From assembly GCA_964007475.1 (NCBI GenBank), contig OZ023275.1, positions 2,480,001 through 2,544,000 of the forward strand: a stretch of DNA of 64,000 bases, in the 5' to 3' direction. Position numbers and translations under genes: made by a program. The notes below the pieces were generated by a model that was not told the DNA's origin, ran no database searches, and saw nothing but the letters and a program-made list of their open reading frames with translations. Source of the DNA: Hybos culiciformis (Eukaryota > Arthropoda > Insecta > Diptera > Hybotidae). Positions 51,895-64,000 of this stretch are shown here, in pieces (position 1 is the stretch's first letter; each line of letters opens with the position of its first letter).

Positions 51895-52678
51895 TATCAC
51901 TCACAATATTTCAATACAGATAAATACCAACAAAAAATTAAAAAAAAAATGTGTATATCAACTTTTTTTTTTTTTTCATTGTAAATGTATAGACTGCAAC
52001 TACCTACACATGCACATTAAAACAGTATATTGGATATGTTAACAAAATTTGTTATACAACTCATTCTGTATTTACACAAAAACACATAGACACTTGTCAA
52101 TGTATTTTTGTGTATACAGAACTCTTAATTAATAACAAATTTAGTTAACATATACAATAATCTACTATTAAGTGTGCTTTTCTAATGAGATTTTTAAAAT
52201 TGTATATGAAAGTCAAAGCAAAAAATTTGTTTTTTTTTATGTTTTTGATTTCAAAAATATACTTTAAATAAATTTTGAACTAATTCTGTATTTAATTATT
52301 TTTTTTGATTTGGATGAACCGTGTATATTAGTTGTTGTAAACATTATAAAAAATTATTTTGTGATTTGAAGGTTTACAGCATCATGAACATAAAAGTATT
52401 GTTATACTTTATATGTGATTTAAATGGAATGTTATTAAAACAAATTTGATCTGTATTATTAAAGCAAATTTGGTCTGTAGAGGTATCAAAAAGTTTATAT
52501 GGACCAAACCAATGTATATAATATCACAGAACCTGTTTCAATAAAGTTTGACTCCGTTTATAGTTTTTGAGGTAAAACAAATGTTAAAAAAGAAATGTTT
52601 ATTTTTAAAACTGTAATAAAATAAAGTAGGTAGTTAAATTTAAATGTTTTACAATATAATAATAAAATAATACTTTTA
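51895..52678. other. AT-rich DNA
   Basis: No gene recognised between the possible orphan exon and the 22-bp-arm hairpin. Confidence 0.4.
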
Positions 52679-52726
52679 TTATAGAAAATGTAAATTAGTT
52701 CGGAAACTAATTTACATTTTCTATAA
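52679..52726. repeat. Perfect 22-bp-arm hairpin
   Basis: TTATAGAAAATGTAAATTAG plus TT, a CGGA loop, and an exact complement. Probably a minimal foldback remnant; nothing indicates a processed RNA. Confidence 0.75.
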
Positions 52727-53020
52727 GTTATTTTTCTTCAATGTATAATAATAAAAATTAATAATGTGGAAATGTATTATTATGACATAAAAATAAAAAA
52801 AAAACATTTTTATTTTTTATTTGAAGTTTGTTTCTTTATTGTTTTTTAATGTTTCATTATTATTATATTATTTATAGAAAATTAATTAATTTTTTAAGTA
52901 TAATACCACTGTATTATTTGTGTTAAACAATTATAGCCTTAAGATATTTTCACACTTCAAACGTATTTTATTATTCATAAAAATAATTAGGTATATTTTT
53001 ATTACTATTATTTTTAGTTT

Positions 53021-53220
53021 NNNNNNNNNNNNNNNNNNNNNNNNNNNNNNNNNNNNNNNNNNNNNNNNNNNNNNNNNNNNNNNNNNNNNNNNNNNNNNNN
53101 NNNNNNNNNNNNNNNNNNNNNNNNNNNNNNNNNNNNNNNNNNNNNNNNNNNNNNNNNNNNNNNNNNNNNNNNNNNNNNNNNNNNNNNNNNNNNNNNNNNN
53201 NNNNNNNNNNNNNNNNNNNN
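53021..53220. other. Assembly gap (200 N)
   Basis: Exactly 200 N, a typical scaffold gap of unknown true size. Any open frame spanning it is meaningless. Confidence 0.99.
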
Positions 53221-54400
53221 GTGTAAATTATTAATACAAATTACGTAAAAATACTTAAGTACGGCCTGATAGACTTGTTCGAGCGTACTCATTATCTTGC
53301 ACGAACTTGTCCTCGCTTATTGACTTGCCAGTTTTTTAGTACGAACTTCGGAACGCTGATCGACTTGTTGAGTTTTTAGTCATTTTGATAGACGTTGATA
53401 CACGTAACACTGTACTTATACAGTATCTTGAAAGTTTCAAATAAGAATAGGTGTTAATTAACAGGGGTATATACCTATAAGATTGTTATTATTTTATTTG
53501 TAATTTAACATATAACATTTTTACTAAATACAAACGCACTAAATATTTAAAATTTCAAATTCCGGGTGATGTTTATGAAAACAATAATAGCGGATAAAGT
53601 TAATAAAAGATTAAAATTATTTTAAATTTGCATGTACAAAAAATATGCCAAAATAAATTTTATAATATTAAATTTTTTGGTTCCTTATTTTAGTTATATT
53701 TTTTTCAATTAATTTATTTTAATTTTATAACTGTTTTTATAATCAAACACAAAAAGATTAATAAATTTAATTAAAATGTTAAAAGTAAAATGTTTTTTTA
53801 TTTTAATTTTTTTTTTTTTTTTTCTGAAACGATGACATCAAAAATAAAAAAGTCCTTTTAATTTCCAACAATATTAATTTATTTATTTTTTTATTTTATT
53901 TTTTCAAAATTTGTGTTCCTCAAAATTTTTAAACATAGTTAAAACAAATTAAAAAAAAATAATAAAAAAAAACAGAAATGCTAAAATAAAAATAAAATAA
54001 AAACAAATATACTTTTGACATAATAATAATAATACTCTGTGGGTAAATTTTAATAATCTTGATGAAAACATAGAGCTAAAAAAAACAGTGTAAGAAAAAC
54101 TAATTGCTTCATTATAACACTTCATTAGAAATAAAATTTAATTGAAATTAAAGTGCTTGCTATCTTCAAAATTACGTTATAAAATTAATAAAAAAAAAAA
54201 AAAATTTTATGTGAACATTAAATAATATAGAAATTTTCCAACAATGAAAATAATTCTTTTTTTTTACTGAGCAAAGCTCATAGTTTTTTTTTGTTCTGAT
54301 AATAAAGCCTGGTACTAAGCTCATTTATGTTTTTTGTTAAAAAAATTTAGAAAATAGAAAAAATTAATTATTACAATTTGAACGGTGTAATGGTTTTGCC
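53221..54400. other. AT-rich DNA beside the gap
   Basis: A less AT-rich patch at 53260-53400 (GACTTGTT, ACGAACTT words recurring) may be a repeat fragment cut by the gap. No gene recognised. Confidence 0.4.
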
Positions 54401-54409
54401 AATATACTA

Positions 54410-54825
54410 CGGCGGGTTGGATCATGTGTTCGACTTTTTTGCGTCAATTTTTCAATTTTTCATACTTAGTGAAATAAATAGTTGGGTTGTTTTTTGAAGA
54501 AAATGTTTTTTAACTGTTAAAATACGTAACGGGGTCCTAAGGGGGAGATGGTTCGGAAAATTTGTTACGATTTGTTACGGTGGAGTAGGGGGGTGTTTAT
54601 CAAAATGTTAGATAACCAAATTACTTCCTTTTTATCAAAAAATTACACTAAATATTTTTTTAAATCAATTTGATAAATTCATATAAAACACTTATTTTAA
54701 AAATATTTACAACGTGTTTTAACTTTTATTTTGTTATTTCTATGGGGGGTGGGGCGGGGGTTCACGCAATTTGTTATAATCTGCTACGAGGTAGGGATTA
54801 CGTAATTTGTGAACAGCCCCTTAGA
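54410..54825. repeat. Decayed DNA transposon fragment
   Basis: Contains AAATTTGTTACGATTTGTTA, a G-rich patch (GGGGGGTGGGGCGGGGG, 54744) and ends in ATTACGTAATTTGTGAACAG plus CCCC. Read on the minus strand, the end GGGGCTGTTCACAAATTACG is a terminal motif I recognise as recurrent in animal DNA transposons. The opposite end is not clear. Confidence 0.45.
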
Positions 54826-56366
54826 AATTCTATATTATATTTTACTTTAACTTATTTTTTATATACAGAAAATTTTTAACATTAAACTTTTTTTTTTGGA
54901 ATTGAGATTTCACAAAAGTAAAATAAAAAATTTATTTTAGTTATTTCGTTAATAAATTTAACTGGGATAAATTTCACTATGAACTTAATACTATCACTTA
55001 AGGATAATAAATTTTCTAGAAATGACGATAAATTTTTTAATTGAAAAGGAACTTATTATTATTATTATTACTTTTTCTTTTTCTTTTATGAAATTAAAAG
55101 TTATCAATATTATTTAATTCAAAGGGGGACTTAATATTAATAAAAACTTTACTGTATTTTTGCAAAGACGATGAACGAATATTGGATTGATAAAAAAAAA
55201 AAAAAAAAAGGTTTCTATAAAGATAGAAAAAAGGAGCTCTTTCTTTTTTTTTTAATATGCATTCAGATTATTTTCTTTTAGTACAGATGAATAAAGAAAA
55301 GTCGATGAATAAAAATAAGATCTTTTTTATAAAATTGGCTTATAAAATTTACTATTAATTATAATTATATTTCAATCTCAATATAAAATATTTAATTATA
55401 AATAGTTTTTTTTTCAATAATTTTTTATTATTTAGCTTCAAAAAACCGGAAACTTAGATTCGAAATCAAATTTCTAAAAGAGGCTAATAGCCCTCGCTGT
55501 GAAATTGTAAAATATTTTCTTGTTTTCTAATTTTGCTGTTATTTTTGTTTTATAAATAAACGCCGTGAAAAATGCGCTAAATAATATGAAAAACATCTCT
55601 AGCGGAATTACAAGAACTATAATTTGAATTATGTTTCTGTGCAGAAAATGAAATTTCTTAAAAAAAAATTTAAAATAAAAATAAATGATTAGAAATTGTT
55701 TAGAAAATTAAATAAATTCAAAATTCCACATCAACAGCCAGGAGGGTGATATTTTAGCTTTATTTCTGGGTTTGAGATTTTTTATTATCTTTTTCCTTTG
55801 GTTCAGAATCTCAGCAAATATGGTCGTTTTTCAAAAATCCAATTAAAAAAATCTGGCTCACTCACCCTGGAGCCAGTTCTAATTTATCAAAAAATCACTT
55901 CAGTCGAGATTGTATTAACCCTACAATCAAAGCAAAACCTAGCCCAAGTTTCGCATAGTGAGGGCTCTTAACATGATCACAATAATTCTAGTCTTAACAT
56001 GATCCCAATAATTTGCATCCTCTTTGAAATTGATTCAGAATTGTTGTGTCATATACTATTTGCTATCGCGTACAATTTTGAAAACTTTTACATTCAATTT
56101 GTAATTTAATGAAAATTTAATTTCATTATTTACTATACTGTGGTTACCACAGTATATTGTGAATTTTTTTTTTTAATTTTAGGATGTTTTAAGAAACTAA
56201 TGTAATTTATAGAATATAGTTTACAAAATATTTATAAAATTTGTTTTGAGTTTGATTCAAAACAAAAAAAAAACCGATTTAGATTTAATAATCTATTTCT
56301 CGTATTACAGTTTTCATGATTCTTTTGTAGAAAATCTTTTCTTTTAGAAAATAATTTTTTTATATT
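54826..56366. other. AT-rich intergenic DNA
   Basis: No gene recognised over 1.5 kb. Confidence 0.45.
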
Positions 56367-56374
56367 ATCTAGAA

Positions 56375-56827
56375 CAGCGTTTCTCAACCTTTCTACTATT
56401 GCGACCTATAAAATATGAATACAAAATAACGCGACCCTCAATCTGAAAAATAACGCGACGAAATCTGAAAAATTTAATGACAAGCTAAGTAGTTCTAGAA
56501 AGACACCTTTAAAATGTTTTATTTATTTTTATTTTAACGACTTATAATATGTTGTTGGCACATTCATTTTATAAATAATCTTTTTTTTCGTTCGATTTCT
56601 TTAAAGCGAATGAATTTTAAAAGCTGTTTTATTATTATCAATCTAAAAACAGAGCAATCTGTTAGAAAATAGATGTATAGATTAATTCTTCTTACATAAT
56701 CAAAATATTTTAATATTTTTGAAAAAATATATGTAGCATTTGTAATAGAATTTTTCCACTAAAACGACCCACTGAAAATCGTTCGCGACCCAAATTCGGG
56801 TCGCGACCCTAAGGTTGAGAAACACTG
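56375..56827. mobile_element. Non-autonomous hAT element, 453 bp
   Basis: Ends CAGCGTTTCTCAACCTT and complement AAGGTTGAGAAACACTG, with a perfect 8-bp duplication ATCTAGAA at 56367-56374 and 56828-56835. The CAGTGTTTCTCAACC-type terminus is shared by many animal hAT families. Inner GCGACCC words repeat near both ends. No coding frame. Confidence 0.92.
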
Positions 56828-56835
56828 ATCTAGAA

Positions 56836-59800
56836 TATACACAATTAATCATTCATGTAATGCAATATCATTTTTAACAGAATTCATGTATTCATACATA
56901 ATGCAAAAGGCAAACGTAATATTAGATGAGAACAGAGGTTGAAAAAAAAATATTCTAAGAAAAATATTTTACCCAAAAAAAAAAGTCATAAATGTCGTGG
57001 TACAAGGACGTGCAATCAAAAGTTTTTTTTCATATATATACATATAATAAACACATTAAAACCAAATCGTGATTAAAGTTTTCTCATATCATCATATTCG
57101 AAAATAGCAGAAAATTTTTTACTACATGTTCTTAATATAAAATTAGGATTTCTTTTATTATTATTATTATTATTATTATAGGAAGCTACTATAAGAAAAA
57201 TTCATAAAATATTATGATTTTATGATGTGCTTCCTTGGTTAATAGAAATATTGTAAAAAAATTTTCTATAAAATTATAATATTCGACATGGCTTTAACTA
57301 CCATGGTTTTGGACCTTGAAATATGATTAGACTGCAATTGCTTGTTTATGCGCTCTTTAGATCAATTTATTTTTAGACGCATGATAAGCCTGTATTTTTT
57401 GCGTATTTATAATGTACTAAACTGATTTATACATAGGTATATTAAAAAATTCATGGTGTTGTTTTTCTTCATTTTTACTTTAACAATCCTTGTTATCTTG
57501 TTAATCGAATAGTCCATTAGTTGTGGAAATATCAAGGCGTTATTATCTATATCACACTATAAATTTCCGCAAAATAAGAAAATTACAACAATATATGAAT
57601 AAATTAAAACTACATAAATTCTTCGAATTTTCTAATGAAAAAAACAATTTTATTAATATATACATAATTATAAAACTAAGGGTAACTAAATCATGTTATA
57701 TAATATTTTTATAAAAGTAATATTAATGAAAAGAAATAACTTTACCTCACACGGTCGGTTTGAAAACATAAAAGAATAATTATATACATATATGAAACCA
57801 TAATGGTAAATATGGACTAAGTTAAAAAGATTTAAGAATTTTTTATTAATTTTTTTTTCATTAGCATTAATCAACATTGTACATACACTCATATACATAC
57901 ATTTATAATTTTTTTCCCTAAAAATTCTAACTTTGTAGTTAACACAAAAAAAAAGACAAGATAAGAGAACTTAAGAAATCATTCGCATTGGGTCAAGAAC
58001 ATTTTAGCTTTTCAACAATGTATAGAACTAAATTATTTATTAAACAAAAAATAAAATAAAAAAAAAGTTAAAATAAATAAAATATGTCAAGTACTTCGTT
58101 ATTGTTAAGACAACTTTCAGAATATTTTCTTCAGCAAAAAAAAAAGACAAACAACCCGTTTTATGTTTTCTTGTATAAAATAATGTCCTTATTTTCTAAG
58201 AAAAAATTCTTTAAATTTTCTTATTTATATATATGAAAACTTATGACACTTGCTGTATTTTGGATCAAAGAAAAACTTTTTGAGAATTTTAAGTTTTTAT
58301 TTAAAGAATTTGTTTTCCTGCCTTTTAATTTAAACTTCTAATAAAGTACATAAATAATATGTATTATATATATTTTTTTTTTCTTAAGTTTAGTATCTTA
58401 ATATTATTTATTGTATCGTCATAGATATGTCATGGCTACGAAACTTTAAAATGTGGGATTCGAATATATATTTTGGAATTTTTATAAATTTATAAACAAA
58501 AACTCATTCACCAAAAGTTCAAGTATAGGGTTTTTCATGAACGAAAGTTATTTGAAAAATTGTGAAGGTTATGTAATTTCTCTGTAAGTTGTTCTTATAT
58601 AATTTTTTAATCCAATTTTCCTTACACTCAATCCTTGCTAACTTGATTTATATAAGTCCAAAACCTTTTAAAATTAGCATTTTTTCGATAATCATATATA
58701 GTTATAAAAATTGTTTTTTAATTTAATCTATGTACATAGTATCTAGATATGAATTTATACACTTTCTCTATATAGTTATTACTAAACTATAAAATTACAT
58801 TTTTGTTTTACCTACCATAGGAATAAAATTTTATTAATAGACGAATTATAAAAATGCAAATCAGTATTATTTATCTTCTAAATCCACAAAAAAAAACCAA
58901 TAAAGTAATATATTTTCATGGATATTATAAAATAATTTATTTTCTGCAAAAGGAATACCTTATAAACGTAATAATAATTCATGTAATCCAAATCAAATGG
59001 AAAATAGATCTTTTAATATTTATGCTCAAAATTTTATTTTATTTTCTTTTCTTTTTCAAAGACAAAATAAAATTTAAGTTTATGAAATATTGAATTTTGT
59101 TTTATTACAATGGTGATTTTAAAAGAAAATAGAGTGTTTCAAAAGTCAAAGGTGAAGTCGATAATGAAAGTTTTAAATGTTATAAAGACTTTTTTTACAA
59201 TCTTACTGTTGCAGTACGATCTCAACTTTTCGACCCAATTACGACTTATAAGCCCAATAATATAATTGTTTTTTTTCACAAAGTTTAATTTTACCAAATT
59301 ATCTTGTAGTAATAACTTGTCTCTATAAACGTTCCAGAGATTAAATATCAATTCAGTTATATTTTTAAAATACGGAAATTTTCTTTGACAGAAAAAGGAG
59401 AATTCGGTTTTTAGAATAAGAAGAATTGTATATAAATAGAAATAATAAATTTCCATGTCGATTAAATAGTCAAACTTAAATAGTATGAATAGTCAAACTT
59501 AAATAGATTAAATAGTATGAACCCGAAAAAAAAAAAATCAAAAAATGAAAACTAAAATGTTGGTTAAAAAGGATTTATAGTTCCTTTACATAATTTCATT
59601 CACATAAAAGATACTGATTTTCTACCTAGATACATTTTTTACTTCAAAATCCACCCCTAAATCAATTTACAAAAAAAAAAACCTTTTTGATTTTCTCTAT
59701 CCACCAAATCAACAATATCTTTACTTTACTCGGAAAATTTAAAAGCGGATTTTGTATTGCACTAACATTGCAAGAATTAATTTTATAAACGATTTTAAAT

Positions 59801-62800
59801 AAATGTCGAAATTTTTTAGAACAAAATTTAATAGAAAACACAATGTGTAGTTTTTTTTTATATTTTTTGAAAACCTCCAGACCTTGACATAAACTTTGAA
59901 TTGACTTTTAAGTTAAATAAATTATATTTAGAGATATTAAAATGACATAAATAGCTGTTTTCTTTTTTGTTTTAAGCAAACTCGGCAAAAAATCCTGAAA
60001 ATAATATTTTCTCCAAAATAGGGACCCATTTTTTTGTTGTTTTTTTTTTTTTGTAAGAAGAAAAACAAAAAAGATAAAATGGAAAATCCAAATAAAAAAT
60101 TGTATTTTTTGGCAAGTTTTTTTTTTTTCTTTTTTCTATAAATTTGATTTAAGTATCTGTGTGTAATTTTTTTCTTTTTTTTTTTCTTATTTTCCAAACG
60201 TTAACCTAAATCTAAAAAGTTGCATAATTAAAAAAGATGTTAGTTGTTATAATCTTGAAGGGCACTACAAAAAAGTTTTTCCAGATAAAGTTTCTTTCTT
60301 TCTTATTTTAATTTTTTTTTGTTTTTCGGTATAAAGGATAGAATATACATAAAATTATATGAATTTAGAGCATAGAAAGTAACATAGAAATAATTTCAAT
60401 TTTTTTGTGAACAGAAGTTTAAGAAAAAATTGAATTTAAGTGGGTGAAATTCTAAATGAATGCAAAATTTTCATTTTAAATTATGAAAAGAAATTTGTAT
60501 TAATTTTATTTTTTTTTTATTTAAATTATTTTTACGCTCTTAAATACGAAGAGAAATTTGAAAAATATTTTAGTTAACATTCTAAATTAGAATAATTCAA
60601 AGAAAATGGTCTAAAGTTTTCTAGCTGTATATAATTTCATTCCTCTTTCCTAAACAACATAATTTGAAATGTTGTAACAAATTTCAGTGTCACATAGAAA
60701 ATGCCAGTCAATTCTATTACACAGTTTTTCAATTATCTAGAGTCATTAATGTTATTTATATATTTCAAAACAAAATATAAAAACTACTGTCACTATAAGA
60801 AATAATCATTATAGTTTAAAAAAATAAATATTCTTATTACAAAAATATATTTCATTGTATAGGAAAGAAAAATTGAAAGAAACTGGTTATTAACAACCAA
60901 CATCATTAGAATACTATTATTATTATTTTACACCTTTCATAAAGTAAGTATCAACTTCCTTGAAAATTCAAATAAATATATAAATCTTTTCTTGCGAAAA
61001 TAATTCTTTTTGAAATTAGAACAAATTTTTTGTTTTCACAACAAAAAAAATCTTAGATTTTATATACAGAAAAGCTACAAAAAAGAATCTTAATTTTCAT
61101 ATTCATTAAAGCATTTTCTTGAAAGTTAAATGACCTGTGTACATCACTGCTGAAGAATTGTTCTATTTCTTAATAATTAGCAGCTAAATATATGCAGAAG
61201 TTTTTTTTTTTTTACATAGTACTTGAAAAATACATTTTCATAATTTCCTATCTTGTTACTTCCGTGAAGAGATGCTAAGAAAGAAAAACTTATATTATGA
61301 AAATGAGAACATTTTTTTGAATAAATATGTAAATATTATTATATAACATTATTATTATTACATGTGTATATATATTATATTTGATACTATCGTATTTTTG
61401 AACCCATGTAAAATGTACTTAGTTTATTTAATTTTAATAATTAAATGTATAATTTCGGTATCTTCTTCATATTTTTAAAAGCAACAGAATTGTTTTTCTC
61501 CGCCATTATTGATTAACTATATAAAAACCAAATTTAAGAAAATGTCGATATATGTAGTTTCAACTTAACCGTATTTGACAGTCTTTTCAAACGTCTATGG
61601 TAAAATTGATTCACAATGATTCATTGTTTTTAGACCCTAATATAATTCTATTTGGTTAAGCAATTAATGACAAAGCAGACATGCCAAAGTTAAGGTGTGT
61701 GAACTGCATGCGGCTGTTTCATATAAATTATATAGTATAATTATTATAATAGTGTAAACTAATTCTTCAATTTTTTCAGTGCGTTGGGGTCCATAATGGA
61801 AATAACCCAATTTAAGCAAAAAGTAATAAATTGTTTGAATAGAATACTGAATTTCAGGACTTCAAGTTCTTAGAAAGCACGTTGTGTTTAAATTGAAAAA
61901 TTCTAAATAAAAATGATTAAAATTCAATTTCATGCGAATTTAAAGCAAAAATGTACGCAAACTCCACTTCACTTCTATATTTCACCTGACTTTGTAATTA
62001 TATAAACCGTACTCTTGCACAATAATTATAAATCCTGATTTATATTTTTCCAAAACATTTAAAAAAAAAATGTTTTTTCATAAAATTTTGCAGTCACTAT
62101 TACAGAAACTTTAAACTTTATAATATTCTTATGACTTCATAAATATGATACTTACTAAATTTCCAAAACATTATCATTATTAAACAAAATATAAATAATA
62201 ATAATATTATATTTCATATGAAATTTACAGAAAATTTATACTTTTCAATGAATATATTAACAATACAATCAATTTTAACGAAATACATAATGTATAAATG
62301 TATATATAATATGAATGTATATATTTATTTTATATGCGCTGAATGCTGTACTTTTCTGACTTTATATATTTGTTTAGTTGATGAGGTAAATGATTCATAT
62401 ATACAACTTCAAAATCATGTAGTTATTAGTAACATTAGTCCTCGAATAGAAAAAAAACTATTTTAAGTTGACCTAAGTTTAATTTTTGAACTTTAATCCA
62501 ATTATGAATATGTTTAAAAGAGCAACTTTAGTATCATGAAACTAGTATGAATTTTGATTAAGTGAGTACTACTAAAGTATAATTATACAAATTTGTTGAG
62601 GTTTTTTTTTATTTTTGTGTTGATCTACACATTTTAATTTTAGTCCTTGTTGTTAATTGATATATAGTATGTCCATCAAGTTTGGAGTTAAAAAGGTATT
62701 AATATTAAGAAATAAACTTTCAACTATATTTACTGACTTTCTGCGAAATATTAATAATAATAATGAGTTCATTCTAAAACGACGATATTCATAAAAAAAA

Positions 62801-64000
62801 TTATGAAAACACTGTTTATAACAACTTTATTTCGAAAAGAATTGCAAAACTTAAATTTAAAAAATTTCAATTTTAAACAGTATATATATTTTCTTGAAAT
62901 ATAATATATTTTCATACAAAGTTTATATTGAAAAAATCAATCGAGATGTAAATTAACATATTACATTTTTTTTTTTTTTCATTTTTTTAAAAAAGTTATA
63001 TAACTTTCACGTTATTTCCAGATGCATTAAAACTAGACAGCAAATATCATAATTTTTAAGCTTTAGTAAAAAATAGTTTTCGAATATTTTTTTTTTTAAT
63101 TGAAAATTTTCCAATCAACAAAATTACATAAAATAAATTAATAAAATTATGTTTTTAATATATAGAATAAAGCATAAATCCTATTATTATACCTTTTAAG
63201 CTTCATTTAAGCTCAAATATTAAAATATTTAAATATATACCTATACATAATTCTTTCAATTTTTATACCTAATCAATTTAAATTTGTTCACAAAAAATAT
63301 TATGAATGGCCAAAATTGTTTTTTAATTTGTCATCTGTGAATAATAATTTGTCATTTCTATTGAGCTTTCTACTGACAAAAATTATTCACTAATTATATT
63401 TAATATACTAAAAAGTATATATAAAGTAATCATCCATTTGAATTTTCTTATCCAATTAGATTTTAATTTTTCTTTCGTGCTCTGAAAATGAGTAAATGTT
63501 TTTCTTCATTTATTCTTTACTCAAAAAAAATAATTGGATAACAACACGATACCGCGTTTTATTAATAGCGGAAGAGAATTTTTATAAAAACTTACTCTGT
63601 TTATAAACAAAGTCAATATTATATTATTTTTTCTAAAAAAAAATATTATATATTTACAAAATAAATATGCACAAACAGGAAGAAATAATTTATATTTCGC
63701 ATGAATTTTGCAGAAATAATAATATAATAAATGATAAATAGTAACTACAATGTAAGTTAAGTAAAGTAAGTATTATGTAATTACAATGTAAGTTTTCGAA
63801 AAAATTTAAATCTGTCTTCAAATAATTTTCATGCCAAAAAAAATTGGCATATTGTTTTCCTTGAAATTATTTTAGATTATTTCTAAACTGAAATCATCTT
63901 TTTTGATAGATTGATTTGTCTTTATTGTGAAATTTTTCACGTTAAATGACTCTTCGAAGATTTAATGTTATTCTATATATAAAATATATCATGTTTAATA
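56836..64000. other. AT-rich DNA, no gene recognised
   Basis: Over 7 kb of AT-rich sequence with homopolymers and an (ATT)n tract at about 57153-57181. A minus-strand open frame of 105 codons at 59139-59456 is the longest, with a vague mariner-like C-terminus but no convincing motif. Others are short and biased. If a real gene crosses here, only an intron is visible. Confidence 0.5.

Noticed and set aside
52920..53292. Frames spanning the run of N
   Set aside because: They exist only because N does not create a stop codon.
59139..59456. 105-codon minus-strand frame with a faint mariner-like C-terminus (LISRNWVEKL)
   Set aside because: No catalytic D-D-D spacing, no HDNA-R-x-H motif and no terminal repeats; resemblance is too weak.

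Overview
The window looks like nuclear DNA from an insect, most likely a fly (Diptera). It is very A+T rich. Its genes have short exons with GT-AG introns, and it carries arthropod-type transposons and a small cluster of secreted DUF1091-family genes, a family greatly expanded in Diptera. A run of exactly 200 N (53021-53220) marks a scaffold gap. There are no bacterial operons, CRISPR arrays or rRNA genes.

Protein-coding content is sparse. I reconstructed four complete four-exon DUF1091 genes on the minus strand: A at 28653-29753, B at 34041-35943, C at 38130-39286 and D at 45912-47609. Each has a signal-peptide exon, a two-cysteine exon of 54 codons, a core exon of 56-58 codons ending in N-H-S-C-P, and a last exon with W-P-E-G. 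All introns are phase 0. A decayed fifth member lies at about 40541-41170, and a possible sixth exon-1 relic at about 27310-27440. The other gene is a defensin-like peptide gene at 13149-13827 (plus strand), whose second cysteine module is split by a palindromic TTAA-flanked element.

Layout: 0-8.7 kb holds a dispersed repeat, a perfect 104-bp-arm palindrome, a tRNA-like sequence, a 48-bp minisatellite, a TAA-flanked MITE, and a composite repeat with a two-phase 105-bp tandem array. 8.7-13 kb is AT-rich DNA ending in a CA/TG-rich foldback. 13.1-16.3 kb holds the defensin locus and two hAT elements with perfect 8-bp target duplications. 18.6-21 kb is a decayed Jockey-like non-LTR retrotransposon. 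27-48 kb is the DUF1091 cluster, heavily invaded by mobile elements, including a multi-layer nest at 31.1-32.9 kb, a MITE inside another element at 36.8-37.9 kb, and a MITE inserted into its own kind at 41.4-42.1 kb. 48.2-52 kb holds a hAT transposase relic and an array of C-A-T-A-A-C-C-G-C-G motifs. 52-64 kb is mostly unannotated AT-rich DNA with one clear short hAT element at 56.4 kb.

The genes probably work independently: the DUF1091 proteins as secreted, ML-like ligand-binding proteins, and the defensin as an immune effector. The most informative feature is the history of insertions and gene decay. I did not find a convincing new enzymatic system. The best candidates for undescribed biology are the composite repeat family shared by 7.6-8.7 and 42.7-43.9 kb and the C-G-C-G-G-T-T-A-T motif arrays that face each other about 9 kb apart around gene D.
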